A stretch of 64,000 nucleotides of DNA from Robertmurraya_A mangrovi (lineage in GTDB: Bacteria; Bacillota; Bacilli; Bacillales; Cytobacillaceae). The notes under the pieces were generated by a model. The model did not search any database. It was given only the letters and a program-made list of their open reading frames with translations, and was not told where the DNA came from. Positions 32,183-40,395 of this stretch are shown in pieces; positions within the stretch are counted from its first letter, which is position 1, and each line of letters opens with the position of its first letter. The stretch spans positions 62,001 through 126,000 of the forward strand of contig NZ_JAXOFX010000003.1 in assembly GCF_034427655.1 (NCBI RefSeq), read 5' to 3'. The position numbers were made by a program, and so were the translations under genes.

Positions 32183-33233
32183 CTTCTGTTATCTTTTTCG
32201 GCAGAATGATTTTTACCGTTGTGCCAAAGCCTTCTTTACTAATAAGTTCAATGCTCCCTTTGTGTTGTTCAATAATTCTCTTGCAAACCATTAGTCCAAG
32301 TCCTGTTCCTTTTTCTTTCGTTGTAAAAAATGGCTGAAAGAGGGACTCCTGGCGTTCTTCAGAAATTCCTATTCCGAAGTCAACTATTTTGATTTCATAG
32401 TATACCTGGTCTATTTCGTTTAGATAGATAATAATATCCGATCTTTTGGTGGAAGATGCGTCGATTGCATTTTGGATCAAATTAATCAATACTTGTTTCA
32501 ACTGGGAGTCATCAACTTGGGCATAAATATCATTTGAAAAACAAGTTATGATATTCATATTGTTAAGCGTAATTTCTGGCTCTAGAATTTTGATGACATG
32601 TGAGATTAAATGATTCATATAGTGCTCTTTCAAAATAAAATGCTCTTGTGGTTTGGACAATAACATAAACTCGTTGACAATATTTTGAATTCGATTCAGT
32701 TCTTCTAACATGATGGCCACATATTCGGCTTCTTGGCCAGTCGTTCTTTCTTTTAAAATCTGCGAAAAACCTTTAAGAGAGGTAAGGGGATTACGAATTT
32801 CGTGGGCTATTCCTGCTGCAAGCTGGCCGAGAGCAGCTAACTTCTCCGCTTTACCGACCATTCGTTCATTTTGTTTTTCTCGGGTAATATCAAAGACCGT
32901 TCCAAATACTTCAACCACTTCACCATTATTAAAAATAGGACTCAACACCGCGAGATAATGAGTCTGATTAAAGTTGCCTTCATAATTTGAAGTTTCACCA
33001 TTCCATGCTTTCTGGTAGAATAATTGCTTTTGCTTAGCCACATCTTCTGGCAATACATCAAATAAAGTACCGTTTTCAACCATCGATGGAGTTAAACCTA
33101 ACTTACTTAATAAATCACCATGTGCGTATGTATGGATAAAATCATCATCTATTTTTTTGAACTTAAATATAAATCCAATTGGCCGTTGAGAAATATAGTT
33201 TGCTTCAGATTCCAGATTTCTATAGGATTCCAC
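32166..33233 (-). CDS. PAS-domain sensor histidine kinase, sporulation-kinase-like
   Basis: 355 residues, no membrane span. An N-terminal PAS-like domain (about 15-118) leads to the phospho-acceptor His144 in AAGIAHEIRNPLTSLKGF, the form found in Bacillus KinA-KinE kinases, and to an ATPase domain with N box NLIQNAIDAS, G1 DFGIGI and G2 GTGLGL. No response regulator is adjacent, which also fits kinases feeding the Spo0F phosphorelay; that role is inferred. GTG start with AAGGGA upstream. Confidence 0.82.
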   Translation of the reverse strand: MESYRNLESEANYISQRPIGFIFKFKKIDDDFIHTYAHGDLLSKLGLTPSMVENGTLFDVLPEDVAKQKQLFYQKAWNGETSNYEGNFNQTHYLAVLSPIFNNGEVVEVFGTVFDITREKQNERMVGKAEKLAALGQLAAGIAHEIRNPLTSLKGFSQILKERTTGQEAEYVAIMLEELNRIQNIVNEFMLLSKPQEHFILKEHYMNHLISHVIKILEPEITLNNMNIITCFSNDIYAQVDDSQLKQVLINLIQNAIDASSTKRSDIIIYLNEIDQVYYEIKIVDFGIGISEERQESLFQPFFTTKEKGTGLGLMVCKRIIEQHKGSIELISKEGFGTTVKIILPKKITEGAPSK

Positions 33234-33361
33234 TTATACCATTCCCTTAAGGTTTGTTTCCTACTATTGTTCTATATAAAAGATAAAAAATCCTTTAAAT
33301 TAGTATCTCCTTTTGTGAATTTTTTGTATCTATTCTGTAAACTTTGTAAAATTAAAAATTG

Positions 33362-33410
33362 GTGTCTTAGAGGAAAAACGTAGACAAGACACATAGTATT
33401 TTTGACTATG
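33362..33410. promoter_or_regulatory. Two adjoining inverted repeats in the kinase/RsbR divergent region
   Basis: GTGTCTT (33362-33368) with AAGACAC (33386-33392), and CATAGT (33392-33397) with ACTATG (33405-33410), lie side by side in the 269-base divergent gap. They may be operators or leader structures. The rest of the gap is A/T-rich with several -10-like sequences but no promoter I can assign with confidence. Confidence 0.3.
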
Positions 33411-33502
33411 AATATATTATTATATCTTGGTGAAAATTGAAGTATATATGATAATATTATTACAGCAATAAAGATGCATAATGTGTAGTTGGGGGTCAAA
33501 TC

Positions 33503-34342
33503 ATGCATAGGAACGAAGAACTATATCAATTTTTATTAGATAAATCTTGGGAGTTAACTGAAAATTGGTATCAGCAGTTGGATAAAAGTGAACCTAATGG
33601 AGTCTATTCTTCAAAGGATCCCACTGTAATATGGAATGTTAAACAACAAAATAACGAGTTTCATAAGCAATTTTTCCAAGTGTTTAAAATGGAAGAGGAA
33701 AAGTTTTTCACTGCTTTCGGTAAGTGGATTGAACTAGTGTCAAAAGATGAAGAACATTTAAACACACCTGTACAACTAATTTTAAGGGAGTTCTTTCGGA
33801 CACAAGAACAATACCTCGATTTAATAAGTGAATTTTATAAATTAAACTCAAAAAACTATACTCAATGCGATATGGAGATTTCATTTCGTATCGTCACGAA
33901 AACTTTCAGCAAGGTGATTGTTTGGTTTACTAAGGAATATAACGATTTCTCCGAGGAAAGACTTCAATCACAACAAGCCTTGATTATGGAACTAAGTTCT
34001 CCAGTTATACTACTTAATCAAAATGTAGCACTTTTGCCACTCGTAGGGGATATTGATTCTACCAGAGCGAAAATTATGCTAGAGAACACTTTAATTCAAT
34101 GTTCTAATCTAGGAGTTAGTCATTTACTGTTAGATTTATCAGGTGTTGTGATGATTGATACAATGGTGGCACACCAACTTTTTAAATTAATTGAGGCTCT
34201 AAATTTAATTGGTGTTCAGACAACCTTATCTGGTTTGAGACCTGAGATAGCACAGACAGCCGTGCAACTAGGAATTAGGTTTGATCATGTTAAGATTCAG
34301 TCTACCCTCTCAACAGCTATTAGTTCGATGAATTTGGTTTAG
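33503..34342 (+). CDS. RsbR-type stressosome protein with STAS domain
   Basis: 279 residues. The N-terminal globin-like RsbR domain (about 1-155) is followed by a STAS domain with SSPVILLNQNVALLPLVGDID, LLLDLSGVVMIDT and RPEIAQTAVQLGI. RsbR proteins build the stressosome that releases RsbT and activates sigma-B. At the first RsbT phosphorylation site the usual IDT reads IDS (Ser), while the second site, VMIDT, keeps Thr. GGGGG lies ahead of the ATG. The gene stands alone, as the extra RsbR paralogues (RsbRB-RD) do in Bacillus. Confidence 0.85.
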   Translation: MHRNEELYQFLLDKSWELTENWYQQLDKSEPNGVYSSKDPTVIWNVKQQNNEFHKQFFQVFKMEEEKFFTAFGKWIELVSKDEEHLNTPVQLILREFFRTQEQYLDLISEFYKLNSKNYTQCDMEISFRIVTKTFSKVIVWFTKEYNDFSEERLQSQQALIMELSSPVILLNQNVALLPLVGDIDSTRAKIMLENTLIQCSNLGVSHLLLDLSGVVMIDTMVAHQLFKLIEALNLIGVQTTLSGLRPEIAQTAVQLGIRFDHVKIQSTLSTAISSMNLV

Positions 34343-34368
34343 TTTTTGTAATAAGTACATATAGAGGA

Positions 34369-34401
34369 AAATAGGGAAGGCTCATGCCTTCCCTATTTAT
34401 T
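34369..34401 (+). terminator. Terminator of the RsbR-like gene
   Basis: AAATAGGGAAGGC (34369-34381) pairs with GCCTTCCCTATTT (34386-34398) around TCAT, followed by ATTAG. Confidence 0.75.
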
Positions 34402-34469
34402 AGATGATTTATTTTCATTTGTTCAATGATTTAAACTAATAATGAAATAATAACGGAAAATAAAAGTAT

Positions 34470-34499
34470 AAAAAGAAAAACGCCGTATTAATGGCGTTT
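34470..34499 (-). terminator. Terminator of the 52-residue protein gene
   Basis: On the minus strand AAACGCC and GGCGTTT form a stem around ATTAATAC, starting at the stop codon and followed by TTCTTTTT. Confidence 0.75.
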
Positions 34500-34656
34500 A
34501 TGATTGTTGATTTGGATTGTTTTTTCCATCATTTCCTTTATCTACTCCAGTGGCATTGTTAAAGGTTTGGGCAACTAAATTTAGACCTTGGTCCATAGGT
34601 TGCATTTCGTTGCTTTTTTCTCCAACATTTTTATTCGGTTTCATCTGTTTATCCAA
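34498..34656 (-). CDS. Small hydrophilic 52-residue protein
   Basis: A TTG start with AAGGAGGTG six bases ahead opens 52 codons on the minus strand: a very hydrophilic peptide rich in Asn, Gln, Lys and Gly (MDKQMKPNKN ... NNPNQQS), with no Cys and only one moderately hydrophobic segment (LNLVAQTF). A terminator begins at its stop codon, so it is a complete unit. The composition is like many small spore or sporulation proteins of Bacillus, but I do not recognise a specific family. Confidence 0.6.
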   Translation of the reverse strand: MDKQMKPNKNVGEKSNEMQPMDQGLNLVAQTFNNATGVDKGNDGKNNPNQQS

Positions 34657-34819
34657 AGTTAACACCTCCTTGTATTAGTTTTTGTTAACTGACAAAAGGT
34701 ATGCAGATAATTGGGAATATCAGAGAGTTTTTGCTTTGTGTTTAAAAGAGGTAGAACTGTTAGTTATCAGTGTACTTTTGATATACTAAAGCTAGAAGAA
34801 ATGTAAAGGTGTGTTCCAT

Positions 34820-35398
34820 TTGACTAATTTTAAACAAGAGGACACGTTTGAAGTAACCTCTTTAGAAAAGATGAAAGCATTGTCCCACCCCTTACGGCAA
34901 AGAATACTGGCTTCATTAAGAGACCAAGTTCCAAAGACCTCTCAACAGTTATCACTGAAGATAGGTGAGCCAAGAAATAAAGTACATTATCATATTCAAC
35001 AGTTACATAAAGCAGGACTGCTAGTGATTACAGAAACTAAGATCAAAGGGAATTTTACAGAAAAATACTACCTACCAATCGCGAATAAGATTATTTATAA
35101 ACTAGAAGAAGATTCAATTAACGATGAAATGAAACATTCAGAACTTCAGATGAATGAGGCGTTACTAAATGAGCATAAGGAGTTATACTTGCAGGCAATA
35201 GAGGATTTCTTTTGCCAGAAATCAAATTCAAAACCCCTCTTGATTGGATTAAATAAGGAGTTGTCGAAAGAACAAGTGCTTGAATTCAAAAAGGATATAG
35301 AAGCATTGTTAGAAAAATGGTATCAAACAGATGCTAAAGGAAATGAACTAAATTTTTGGGAGTTAGCTGTCATGTTGTATCCGATAAACAGAAACTAG
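34820..35398 (+). CDS. Winged-helix (ArsR-like HTH) transcriptional regulator
   Basis: About 192 residues. An N-terminal winged helix is plain in KALSHPLRQRILASLRDQVPKTSQQLSLKIGEPRNKVHYHIQQLHKAGLLVITET (quoted here only as a span of residues about 18-72; key points are SHPLRQRIL and VHYHIQQL). The C-terminal half is helical and could bind an effector or mediate dimerisation. TTG at 34820 has AAAGG eight to ten bases upstream. The next gene, an S41 peptidase, has an inverted repeat over its -35 box and is a likely target. Confidence 0.8.
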   Translation: MTNFKQEDTFEVTSLEKMKALSHPLRQRILASLRDQVPKTSQQLSLKIGEPRNKVHYHIQQLHKAGLLVITETKIKGNFTEKYYLPIANKIIYKLEEDSINDEMKHSELQMNEALLNEHKELYLQAIEDFFCQKSNSKPLLIGLNKELSKEQVLEFKKDIEALLEKWYQTDAKGNELNFWELAVMLYPINRN

Positions 35399-35404
35399 AA
35401 ACTT

Positions 35405-35436
35405 TGTTGAAAACTTCAATGAAGTTTTTTTATTGT
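35405..35436 (+). terminator. Terminator-like hairpin after the HTH regulator gene
   Basis: AAAACTTCA pairs with the AAGTTTTTTT segment after a very short ATG-containing loop, ending in a T-run. The stem is short and A/T-rich, so efficiency may be low. Confidence 0.5.
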
Positions 35437-35440
35437 ATTC

Positions 35441-35482
35441 TTGTCAAAAAAAATTGACAATAGGTTTAATAAGGTTGATACT
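35441..35482 (+). promoter_or_regulatory. Promoter of the S41 peptidase gene with overlapping operator
   Basis: TTGACA (35454-35459) and GATACT (35477-35482) are 17 bases apart. The -35 box is the right half of a perfect inverted repeat, TTGTCAA-N6-TTGACAA (35441-35460), so a dimeric regulator bound there would block or alter RNA polymerase entry. Confidence 0.65.
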
Positions 35483-35522
35483 GAATCTATAAACAAAATC
35501 TACAAATAGGGAGACATGAAAT

Positions 35523-36524
35523 ATGAATACAATAGAAGCATTATTATTAACTGATGAATTCAAGAAAAATTTAATCAATCAACTTATAAAAAAGTTGGAA
35601 GAAAACTATGTTTTTCCAGAGGTTGCTTTAACTATAAATGAAAAGCTAGTTGAATTTACAAAAGGCGAAAAATTTGCTTTACTTTCAGCACCGGAGGAAT
35701 TTTGTACATCTATAAGTCAGATTCTTCAGAGTGTAAACCACGATAGGCATTTAGCTCTTCATTTCTTGGAACACTCAAAAAAAGAAGAGTCAAACGATGA
35801 GGATCAGTTTGAAATGGAGGAGGGAACTTGGCTTAATAACTTTGGTTTTGCTAAATGTGAGATTCTACCTGGGAATGTAGGTTATCTCAAACTTAACATA
35901 TTCGATTTACCTCATTTAGCGGGTGATACAGCAGTAGCTACGATGAACTTTTTGGTAAATACAAGTGGACTTATCATTGATTTAAGGGAAAATGGTGGTG
36001 GGGATCCAGACATGGTGAATATCCTTATGAGCTACTTTTTTGAAACAGATATTCACCATACAACTTTTTATAATCGAGCAGAAAATAAAGAAATACAGTT
36101 TTGGACGATGTCATATGTACCCGGTAAGAAGTATTTGGAAAAGCCAGTGAGAGTTTTAACTAGTAAGTACACTTTTTCAGCAGCTGAATCTTTTGCTTAT
36201 AATCTAAAACACTTGAATCGAGCAAAGATTGTCGGTGAAAACACAGGTGGAGGAGCACAGCCAGGAAGACCACATATCCTTCATCCCCAATTTGAAGTGT
36301 TTATTTCACATGGAAGAGCGGTAAGTACAGTTACGAACACAAACTGGGAGGGTGTAGGTGTTGAACCTGATACTTTAATAGATTCAAAGGAAGCTTTTGA
36401 TAAAGCTTACGAAGATATCTTGAGCGGTTTACTTGATTCTGAGGAGTATTGTTTACATAAACCATTAAAAGTGGAAGCGGAAAAGCAGTTGAATAAGTTA
36501 AATAAAATGTTCGGGATAATCTAG
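35523..36524 (+). CDS. S41-family serine peptidase (IRBP/tail-specific type)
   Basis: 333 residues without signal peptide or membrane span. The S41 core has GLIIDLRENGGGDPDMV, the nucleophile Ser219 in YTFSAAE and VGENTGGGAQPG after it, as in the IRBP-like branch that lacks the Lys of the Prc/CTP branch. An N-terminal helical domain (about 1-100) precedes it. The intact SAAE motif makes it a useful local comparison for the GDGE form in the permease fusions. Probably cytoplasmic; the substrate is unknown. Confidence 0.85.
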   Translation: MNTIEALLLTDEFKKNLINQLIKKLEENYVFPEVALTINEKLVEFTKGEKFALLSAPEEFCTSISQILQSVNHDRHLALHFLEHSKKEESNDEDQFEMEEGTWLNNFGFAKCEILPGNVGYLKLNIFDLPHLAGDTAVATMNFLVNTSGLIIDLRENGGGDPDMVNILMSYFFETDIHHTTFYNRAENKEIQFWTMSYVPGKKYLEKPVRVLTSKYTFSAAESFAYNLKHLNRAKIVGENTGGGAQPGRPHILHPQFEVFISHGRAVSTVTNTNWEGVGVEPDTLIDSKEAFDKAYEDILSGLLDSEEYCLHKPLKVEAEKQLNKLNKMFGII

Positions 36525-36542
36525 TAAAATTTTTAAGTGATT

Positions 36543-36572
36543 GCGTAACTTTTTCCTCGTAATTTACGTTAT
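36543..36572 (+). promoter_or_regulatory. Possible ECF-type promoter of the SnoaL-tailed sigma gene
   Basis: GTAACTTTTT (from 36545) and CGTTAT (36567-36572) resemble the AAC and CGT(T/C) elements of ECF promoters at 17 bases. The segment also contains the short palindrome CGTAATTTACG. Autoregulation is plausible but not proven by sequence. Confidence 0.3.
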
Positions 36573-36602
36573 TACGGTAAACAACCATTTGGAGGAAATA
36601 TT

Positions 36603-37547
36603 ATGACTGTTGACATCAATAACTTACAAGATTTGGGTAATCCATTACGTGATTTGAAAAAGACATTCGACGAAAGTATCATTCCCCACAGACCTTCACT
36701 TTGGAGGTATTGCTATCAGCTAACAGGGTCACCTTGGGATGCAGAAGATTTAGTTCAAGAGACATTAATAAAAGCTTTCTCATCTTTAGCGCAGTTATGG
36801 CAACCAATCAATCCTAAAGGCTACTTGTTTAAAATTGCTTCAAATACTTGGATTGATCAATGTAGAAAAGTGAAAATAAAGATGGATTCTTTTGAATACC
36901 ATAATGAGCCTTCTTATGAAAAAGAAGATTTATCAGGAGAGGTAGAAGAGGCCATGGAGCGACTGGTTTTGCATTTACCCCCTCGTCAAAGAGTCGTTCT
37001 ACTTTTAGTTGAAGTATTCGGATTTAAAGCAAAAGAAGTAGGAGAAATTTTTGGTGCAACGGAAGGAGCAATTAAAGCTTTATTAAACCGAGCTAGGGTA
37101 AGGTTAAAAGAGATACAGCTAAATGAAGAAGGGTTCAATCAACTCGCCATCTCAGAAGAGCAAAGAAATACGATTTCTCTATTTATTGAGTCATTTAATA
37201 GAAGAGACCCTGATGGGATTGCCAAATTATTAGATGAGAATGTCTCAAATGATATCGTACATATTGCACAAGAGTTTGGTAAGGATACCGTAAGAAGTTA
37301 CTCACTGACGGATTGGGCGAAAGATCCTGTTGAAATGAAAGCGGAAGTACATATTTTATGGGGAAAACCAACGATTGTTCAAATTGGAGAGATGAATAAC
37401 TGCTTAGGTGTCTACAATCTTAACTTAATAGAAATAGATTCTGGCAGGATTATAACAGTAAAGGATTATTACTTCTGTCCTGAGTTATTAAAAGAGGCAG
37501 CAAAGGAGCTACAGCTAAGTGTTTTTTCTAGGAATTATGTGATGTAA
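36603..37547 (+). CDS. ECF-type sigma factor with SnoaL-like C-terminal domain
   Basis: 314 residues. Region 2 is seen in LWRYCYQLTGSPWDAEDLVQETLIKAF and region 4 in LPPRQRVVLLLVEVFGFKAKEVGEIFGATEGAIKALLNRAR. Residues from about 190 form an NTF2/SnoaL-like tail (SLFIESFNRRDPDGIAKLLDENV). In the related SigJ/ECF41 group such tails regulate the sigma factor in place of a separate anti-sigma protein. GGAGG lies seven bases before the ATG. No anti-sigma gene follows, consistent with control by the fused tail. Confidence 0.83.
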   Translation: MTVDINNLQDLGNPLRDLKKTFDESIIPHRPSLWRYCYQLTGSPWDAEDLVQETLIKAFSSLAQLWQPINPKGYLFKIASNTWIDQCRKVKIKMDSFEYHNEPSYEKEDLSGEVEEAMERLVLHLPPRQRVVLLLVEVFGFKAKEVGEIFGATEGAIKALLNRARVRLKEIQLNEEGFNQLAISEEQRNTISLFIESFNRRDPDGIAKLLDENVSNDIVHIAQEFGKDTVRSYSLTDWAKDPVEMKAEVHILWGKPTIVQIGEMNNCLGVYNLNLIEIDSGRIITVKDYYFCPELLKEAAKELQLSVFSRNYVM

Positions 37548-37687
37548 AAAAGTGGTGGAAGCGAGATCTATTTTTGGGCGATTGAGTATCTTCTTATGCG
37601 AATTTTTATTCACTCATTTGGGCTATGTTCATACAATGAATAAAGTTTAAATGTGAATAAAGTTCGACACACTGAGGAGGTTCTTAC

Positions 37688-39106
37688 ATGACCTTAACAA
37701 TCGCTCATTGGCTATATGGTGTTGTTACATTGGTCGTCATTTTAACGATGATTTTTAGAAAAGGGGTTGTTCTTCCCACCATTTTAGGTACCTTTTTAGT
37801 GGCATGGATTTATAAAGGGAGTCTTGTAGGTGGATTTACTTCTGTCTTTAACGCAAATTTGACAGCTGCAAAGGAATTGTTTAGCATCTTTTTAATCATT
37901 ACGTTTATGGTCGCCTTGCTTCATTCACTAAGGGACTTAGGGGCAGATAAACAAATGATTAGCCCTATCCAAAAAGTGATGACTAATGGGCATATTGCTT
38001 ACTTTGTCTTAGTTGGTGTTACCTTTGTAATTTCTTTATTCTTTTGGCCAACTCCCGCCGTCCCTCTGATTTGTGCGTTGTTAGTACCTGCTGCTGTTCG
38101 GTCTGGGCTTCCGGTTATGGGAGCAGCGATGGCGGTAGCGTTAGCCGGTCAAGGGATGGCTCTTTCCTCCGATTATGTCATGCAAATTGCTCCTGGTTTA
38201 AGTGCCACATCTGCCGGTCTTGAAACAGCTAATGTGGCTGATAAAGCACTGATTTTGTCCCTTATTACAGGGGTGACCGCCATACTGATTGTTTATTTCC
38301 AAATGAGAAAAAATATTAGGTCTAAAGATAATCCTTTAATTGAAAAAGAGTTAGAAGGCTTACAAGGGAAAGAGGATAAGAGCAAAACAAGTGAGGAAAA
38401 ACCGGTATGGAGTAAGGTATTTGCGATTTTAGTTCCTTTATCTATGCTTGCTGTTATGGTTTATATGATCTCCACAAAGGTTAGTGGTGGAAGAATGGGT
38501 GGGTTTGAAGGTGGAAATGGAGCCGCGTTTATTGGCGGTGTGGCTGTTTTACTTTTAAGCTTAGCAACCATCACTTACGGTAAGGCCAAAGCATTTGACC
38601 AAATTAGTGAACATATTACAAATGGGTTTATATTTGCTTTCAAAGCAATGGGGCCTGTGATCCCCATTGCAGGGTTCTTTTTCCTAGGCAGTGGTGATTT
38701 TTCTGCCAGCATTTTATCCGTTGAAGACGGAAATTCCCCAGCATTTTTGTTTGATTTGATTCAGTCTTCCCAACAAGTGATTCCTGAAAGTAAGTTTCTA
38801 TCAGCATTTGGCATTCTAATAATCGGAATTATTACAGGACTAGATGGATCTGGTTTCTCAGGGTTGCCATTAACGGGAGCCTTGTCGGGGGCACTTTCGA
38901 CTGGGCAAATTGATGCAGCAACACTGGCAGCTATCGGGCAAATGGGTTCTGTTTGGACGGGTGGTGGAACGTTGATTGCATGGTCCTCTCTAGTGGCGGT
39001 TGCTGGGTTATGTAATGTTCCCGTCATGGACCTTGTACGGAAAAACTTTCTGCCGGTTATGATTGGGTTGATTTTATCAACACTTGTAGCCGTTATTATA
39101 TGGTAA
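37688..39106 (+). CDS. Polytopic membrane transporter, family uncertain
   Basis: 472 residues with about 12 hydrophobic spans and two Gly/Pro-rich half-repeats (FWPTPAVPLICALLVPAAVRSG in the first half, GLDGSGFSGLPLTGALSGAL in the second), typical of ion-coupled organic-anion transporters with re-entrant loops. A charged loop near residue 215-240 separates the halves. GAGGAGG lies six bases before the ATG. I cannot assign the family by eye; the layout suggests a secondary carrier. Confidence 0.65.
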   Translation: MTLTIAHWLYGVVTLVVILTMIFRKGVVLPTILGTFLVAWIYKGSLVGGFTSVFNANLTAAKELFSIFLIITFMVALLHSLRDLGADKQMISPIQKVMTNGHIAYFVLVGVTFVISLFFWPTPAVPLICALLVPAAVRSGLPVMGAAMAVALAGQGMALSSDYVMQIAPGLSATSAGLETANVADKALILSLITGVTAILIVYFQMRKNIRSKDNPLIEKELEGLQGKEDKSKTSEEKPVWSKVFAILVPLSMLAVMVYMISTKVSGGRMGGFEGGNGAAFIGGVAVLLLSLATITYGKAKAFDQISEHITNGFIFAFKAMGPVIPIAGFFFLGSGDFSASILSVEDGNSPAFLFDLIQSSQQVIPESKFLSAFGILIIGIITGLDGSGFSGLPLTGALSGALSTGQIDAATLAAIGQMGSVWTGGGTLIAWSSLVAVAGLCNVPVMDLVRKNFLPVMIGLILSTLVAVIIW

Positions 39107-39111
39107 AAGAG

Positions 39112-39188
39112 AGCTCCTTTATTGGTACTGCACCCAGAAAGTTAGAGTAGAAATCTAACTTTTGGTCACTACCATTGGGAGCTTTTTT
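39112..39188 (+). terminator. Long-stem terminator holding a dispersed repeat
   Basis: AGCTCC (39112-39117) pairs with GGGAGCT, and TATTGGTA with TACCATT, enclosing an inner AGAAAGTTAGA/TCTAACTTTTGG hairpin; TTTTTT follows. The inner part is closely similar to the minus strand of 2701-2750. Confidence 0.7.
39125..39173. repeat. Dispersed repeat, second copy of the element at 2701-2750
   Basis: Over about 49 bases this matches the reverse complement of 2701-2750: GGTAC, then AGAAAGTTAGAGTA against CGAAAGTTAGAGTA, then CTAACTTTTGG in both. The ends GGTACTGCACCC resemble insertion-sequence or MITE ends often seen in Bacillus, though no transposase is present. Confidence 0.65.
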
Positions 39189-39198
39189 AATTGATTGG

Positions 39199-39588
39199 TT
39201 ACCTGTTTTTTTGTATGCCCGCTTCAATGTAACTTCTTACTAGCTTCCAGTTGTTATCATCCCTTTTCTTGAACGTTTGAAAAAATAAGTTGGCTGTATG
39301 TAAGCTCTTCCCATCTATGACTAATGTAGCTTCCAATACCGCCATGACCTCATCTTCTCTTAAAGGAATCGTAGAGACTTCGTGTATTTTCCACTCGGCC
39401 TGGTTTTCTAAAACATAAGTAAAACCTTGCTCCCAGCCTTTAATTGATTCTTCGTAGCCAAAGTCAATGATTTGACCACCAGATATTTCCCTTGCTTGAT
39501 AATCCTCCGAAATCATGTTTCTTAAATCGGTTAACGAAGATTGGATCCATGTGTTGATGTATGTATCGAGAAACGAACGAAATTCCAA
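39199..39588 (-). CDS. SnoaL/NTF2-like protein
   Basis: About 129 residues of the NTF2-like alpha+beta cone fold: an N-terminal helix FLDTYINTWIQSSLTDLRNMISEDY and strands ending in LFFQTFKKRDDNNWKLVRSY. TTG at 39588 has AGGAGG seven bases upstream, better than an ATG six codons earlier. Such proteins are small-molecule isomerases, cyclases or binding proteins; a role cannot be named. Confidence 0.7.
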   Translation of the reverse strand: MEFRSFLDTYINTWIQSSLTDLRNMISEDYQAREISGGQIIDFGYEESIKGWEQGFTYVLENQAEWKIHEVSTIPLREDEVMAVLEATLVIDGKSLHTANLFFQTFKKRDDNNWKLVRSYIEAGIQKNR

Positions 39589-39714
39589 TGTAATGCCTCC
39601 TGTCATCTGTTGGTACTTTAAGTTTCTATAATTGAAGTCGTTTTCCCTTTTTTTAATAGAAAGGGGAATATTAGCGAAAGATAAGGGGAAAAGAAACGGA
39701 TTGGGAGTGGTTTG

Positions 39715-39978
39715 ATGTTACTGGAAGGAAGGATTATTTCCGGTGAGTTTGATGAAGAGATGAATGAGTTTTCTCTCCAGAGAGTGAAGAATATGTCTTT
39801 AGAGTCGACCATTAGAGAAAATCAGTTAATGGCACTTTATGAATACTTGAAAAAGCATCAGAAAGATACGGATGGCCAAGTGATTACATTATATGATCAA
39901 TTGCCTTTACGTTTAAGTCAGGAGGAAATTCAGCTATTGATGAGAGATTTAGATCAGTTACGAAGTTTGTACCAATAG
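39715..39978 (+). CDS. Small soluble protein, unknown (87 residues)
   Basis: 87 residues, mainly alpha-helical and charged (RENQLMALYEYLKKHQKD in the middle, EEIQLLMRDLDQLRSLYQ at the end). ATG at 39715 has GGGAG seven bases upstream. It is 9 bases ahead of a small membrane protein gene, so the pair is likely cotranscribed. No family recognised. Confidence 0.6.
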   Translation: MLLEGRIISGEFDEEMNEFSLQRVKNMSLESTIRENQLMALYEYLKKHQKDTDGQVITLYDQLPLRLSQEEIQLLMRDLDQLRSLYQ

Positions 39979-39987
39979 GGGTCGGTT

Positions 39988-40284
39988 ATGGATGCTATTT
40001 TTCCTGCTTTGTTCGGGATTGTTTTTATAATAATAGGGATCGTTTTTGCCATTCATGTTAAGAAAAAATATACACTCGAGGAACATGACAAGCAGTTAAA
40101 AGAGTGGAATTGGATTAGAGAGGTTAAGTTTTTTTCCTGGGTAGAATGGGAAGTTGCCTTGTTTCACCGTTTAGCTAGTAAATCGTATATGTTTGCTAAG
40201 GTTGCTTTCTATTTGTGTGCGTTCGTATTTATTTTGGTGGGTGCATTTAGTTTGTTTATTGCATATGTAAGATTGTTTGGTTAA
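39988..40284 (+). CDS. Small membrane protein, two spans (98 residues)
   Basis: 98 residues with a hydrophobic segment at each end (about 5-23 and 72-94) and a charged Trp-rich middle (KEWNWIREVKFFSWVEWEVALF). AGGGG precedes the ATG. It follows the 87-residue gene in the same unit. No family recognised. Confidence 0.65.
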   Translation: MDAIFPALFGIVFIIIGIVFAIHVKKKYTLEEHDKQLKEWNWIREVKFFSWVEWEVALFHRLASKSYMFAKVAFYLCAFVFILVGAFSLFIAYVRLFG

Positions 40285-40294
40285 AGGTTATGAT

Positions 40295-40325
40295 TGTTCG
40301 TCCTGTGACTAGGACGGGCTTTTTA
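40295..40325 (+). terminator. Terminator after the small membrane protein gene
   Basis: CGTCCT (40299-40304) pairs with AGGACG (40311-40316), extendable by G-T pairs, followed by TTTTTAC. Confidence 0.55.
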
Positions 40326-40355
40326 CTTTCCGTTCATTCTGTACGATTAAAAGAG

Positions 40356-40393
40356 TTAGCATGAGTTTAGTTACTTAACTAAACTCATGCTAA
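40356..40393 (-). terminator. Perfect 15-base hairpin ending the MMPL gene
   Basis: TTAGCATGAGTTTAG (40356-40370) and CTAAACTCATGCTAA (40379-40393) are perfect arms around TTACTTAA, directly beyond the stop of the minus-strand exporter gene. The T-run on the minus side is weak. Confidence 0.65.
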
Positions 40394-40395
40394 AA

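Noticed and set aside
35523..36524. Stand-alone S41 peptidase as part of the permease-S41 system
   Set aside because: It is 23 kb away, intracellular, of the IRBP branch with an intact SAAE motif, and has its own regulator-like neighbour.
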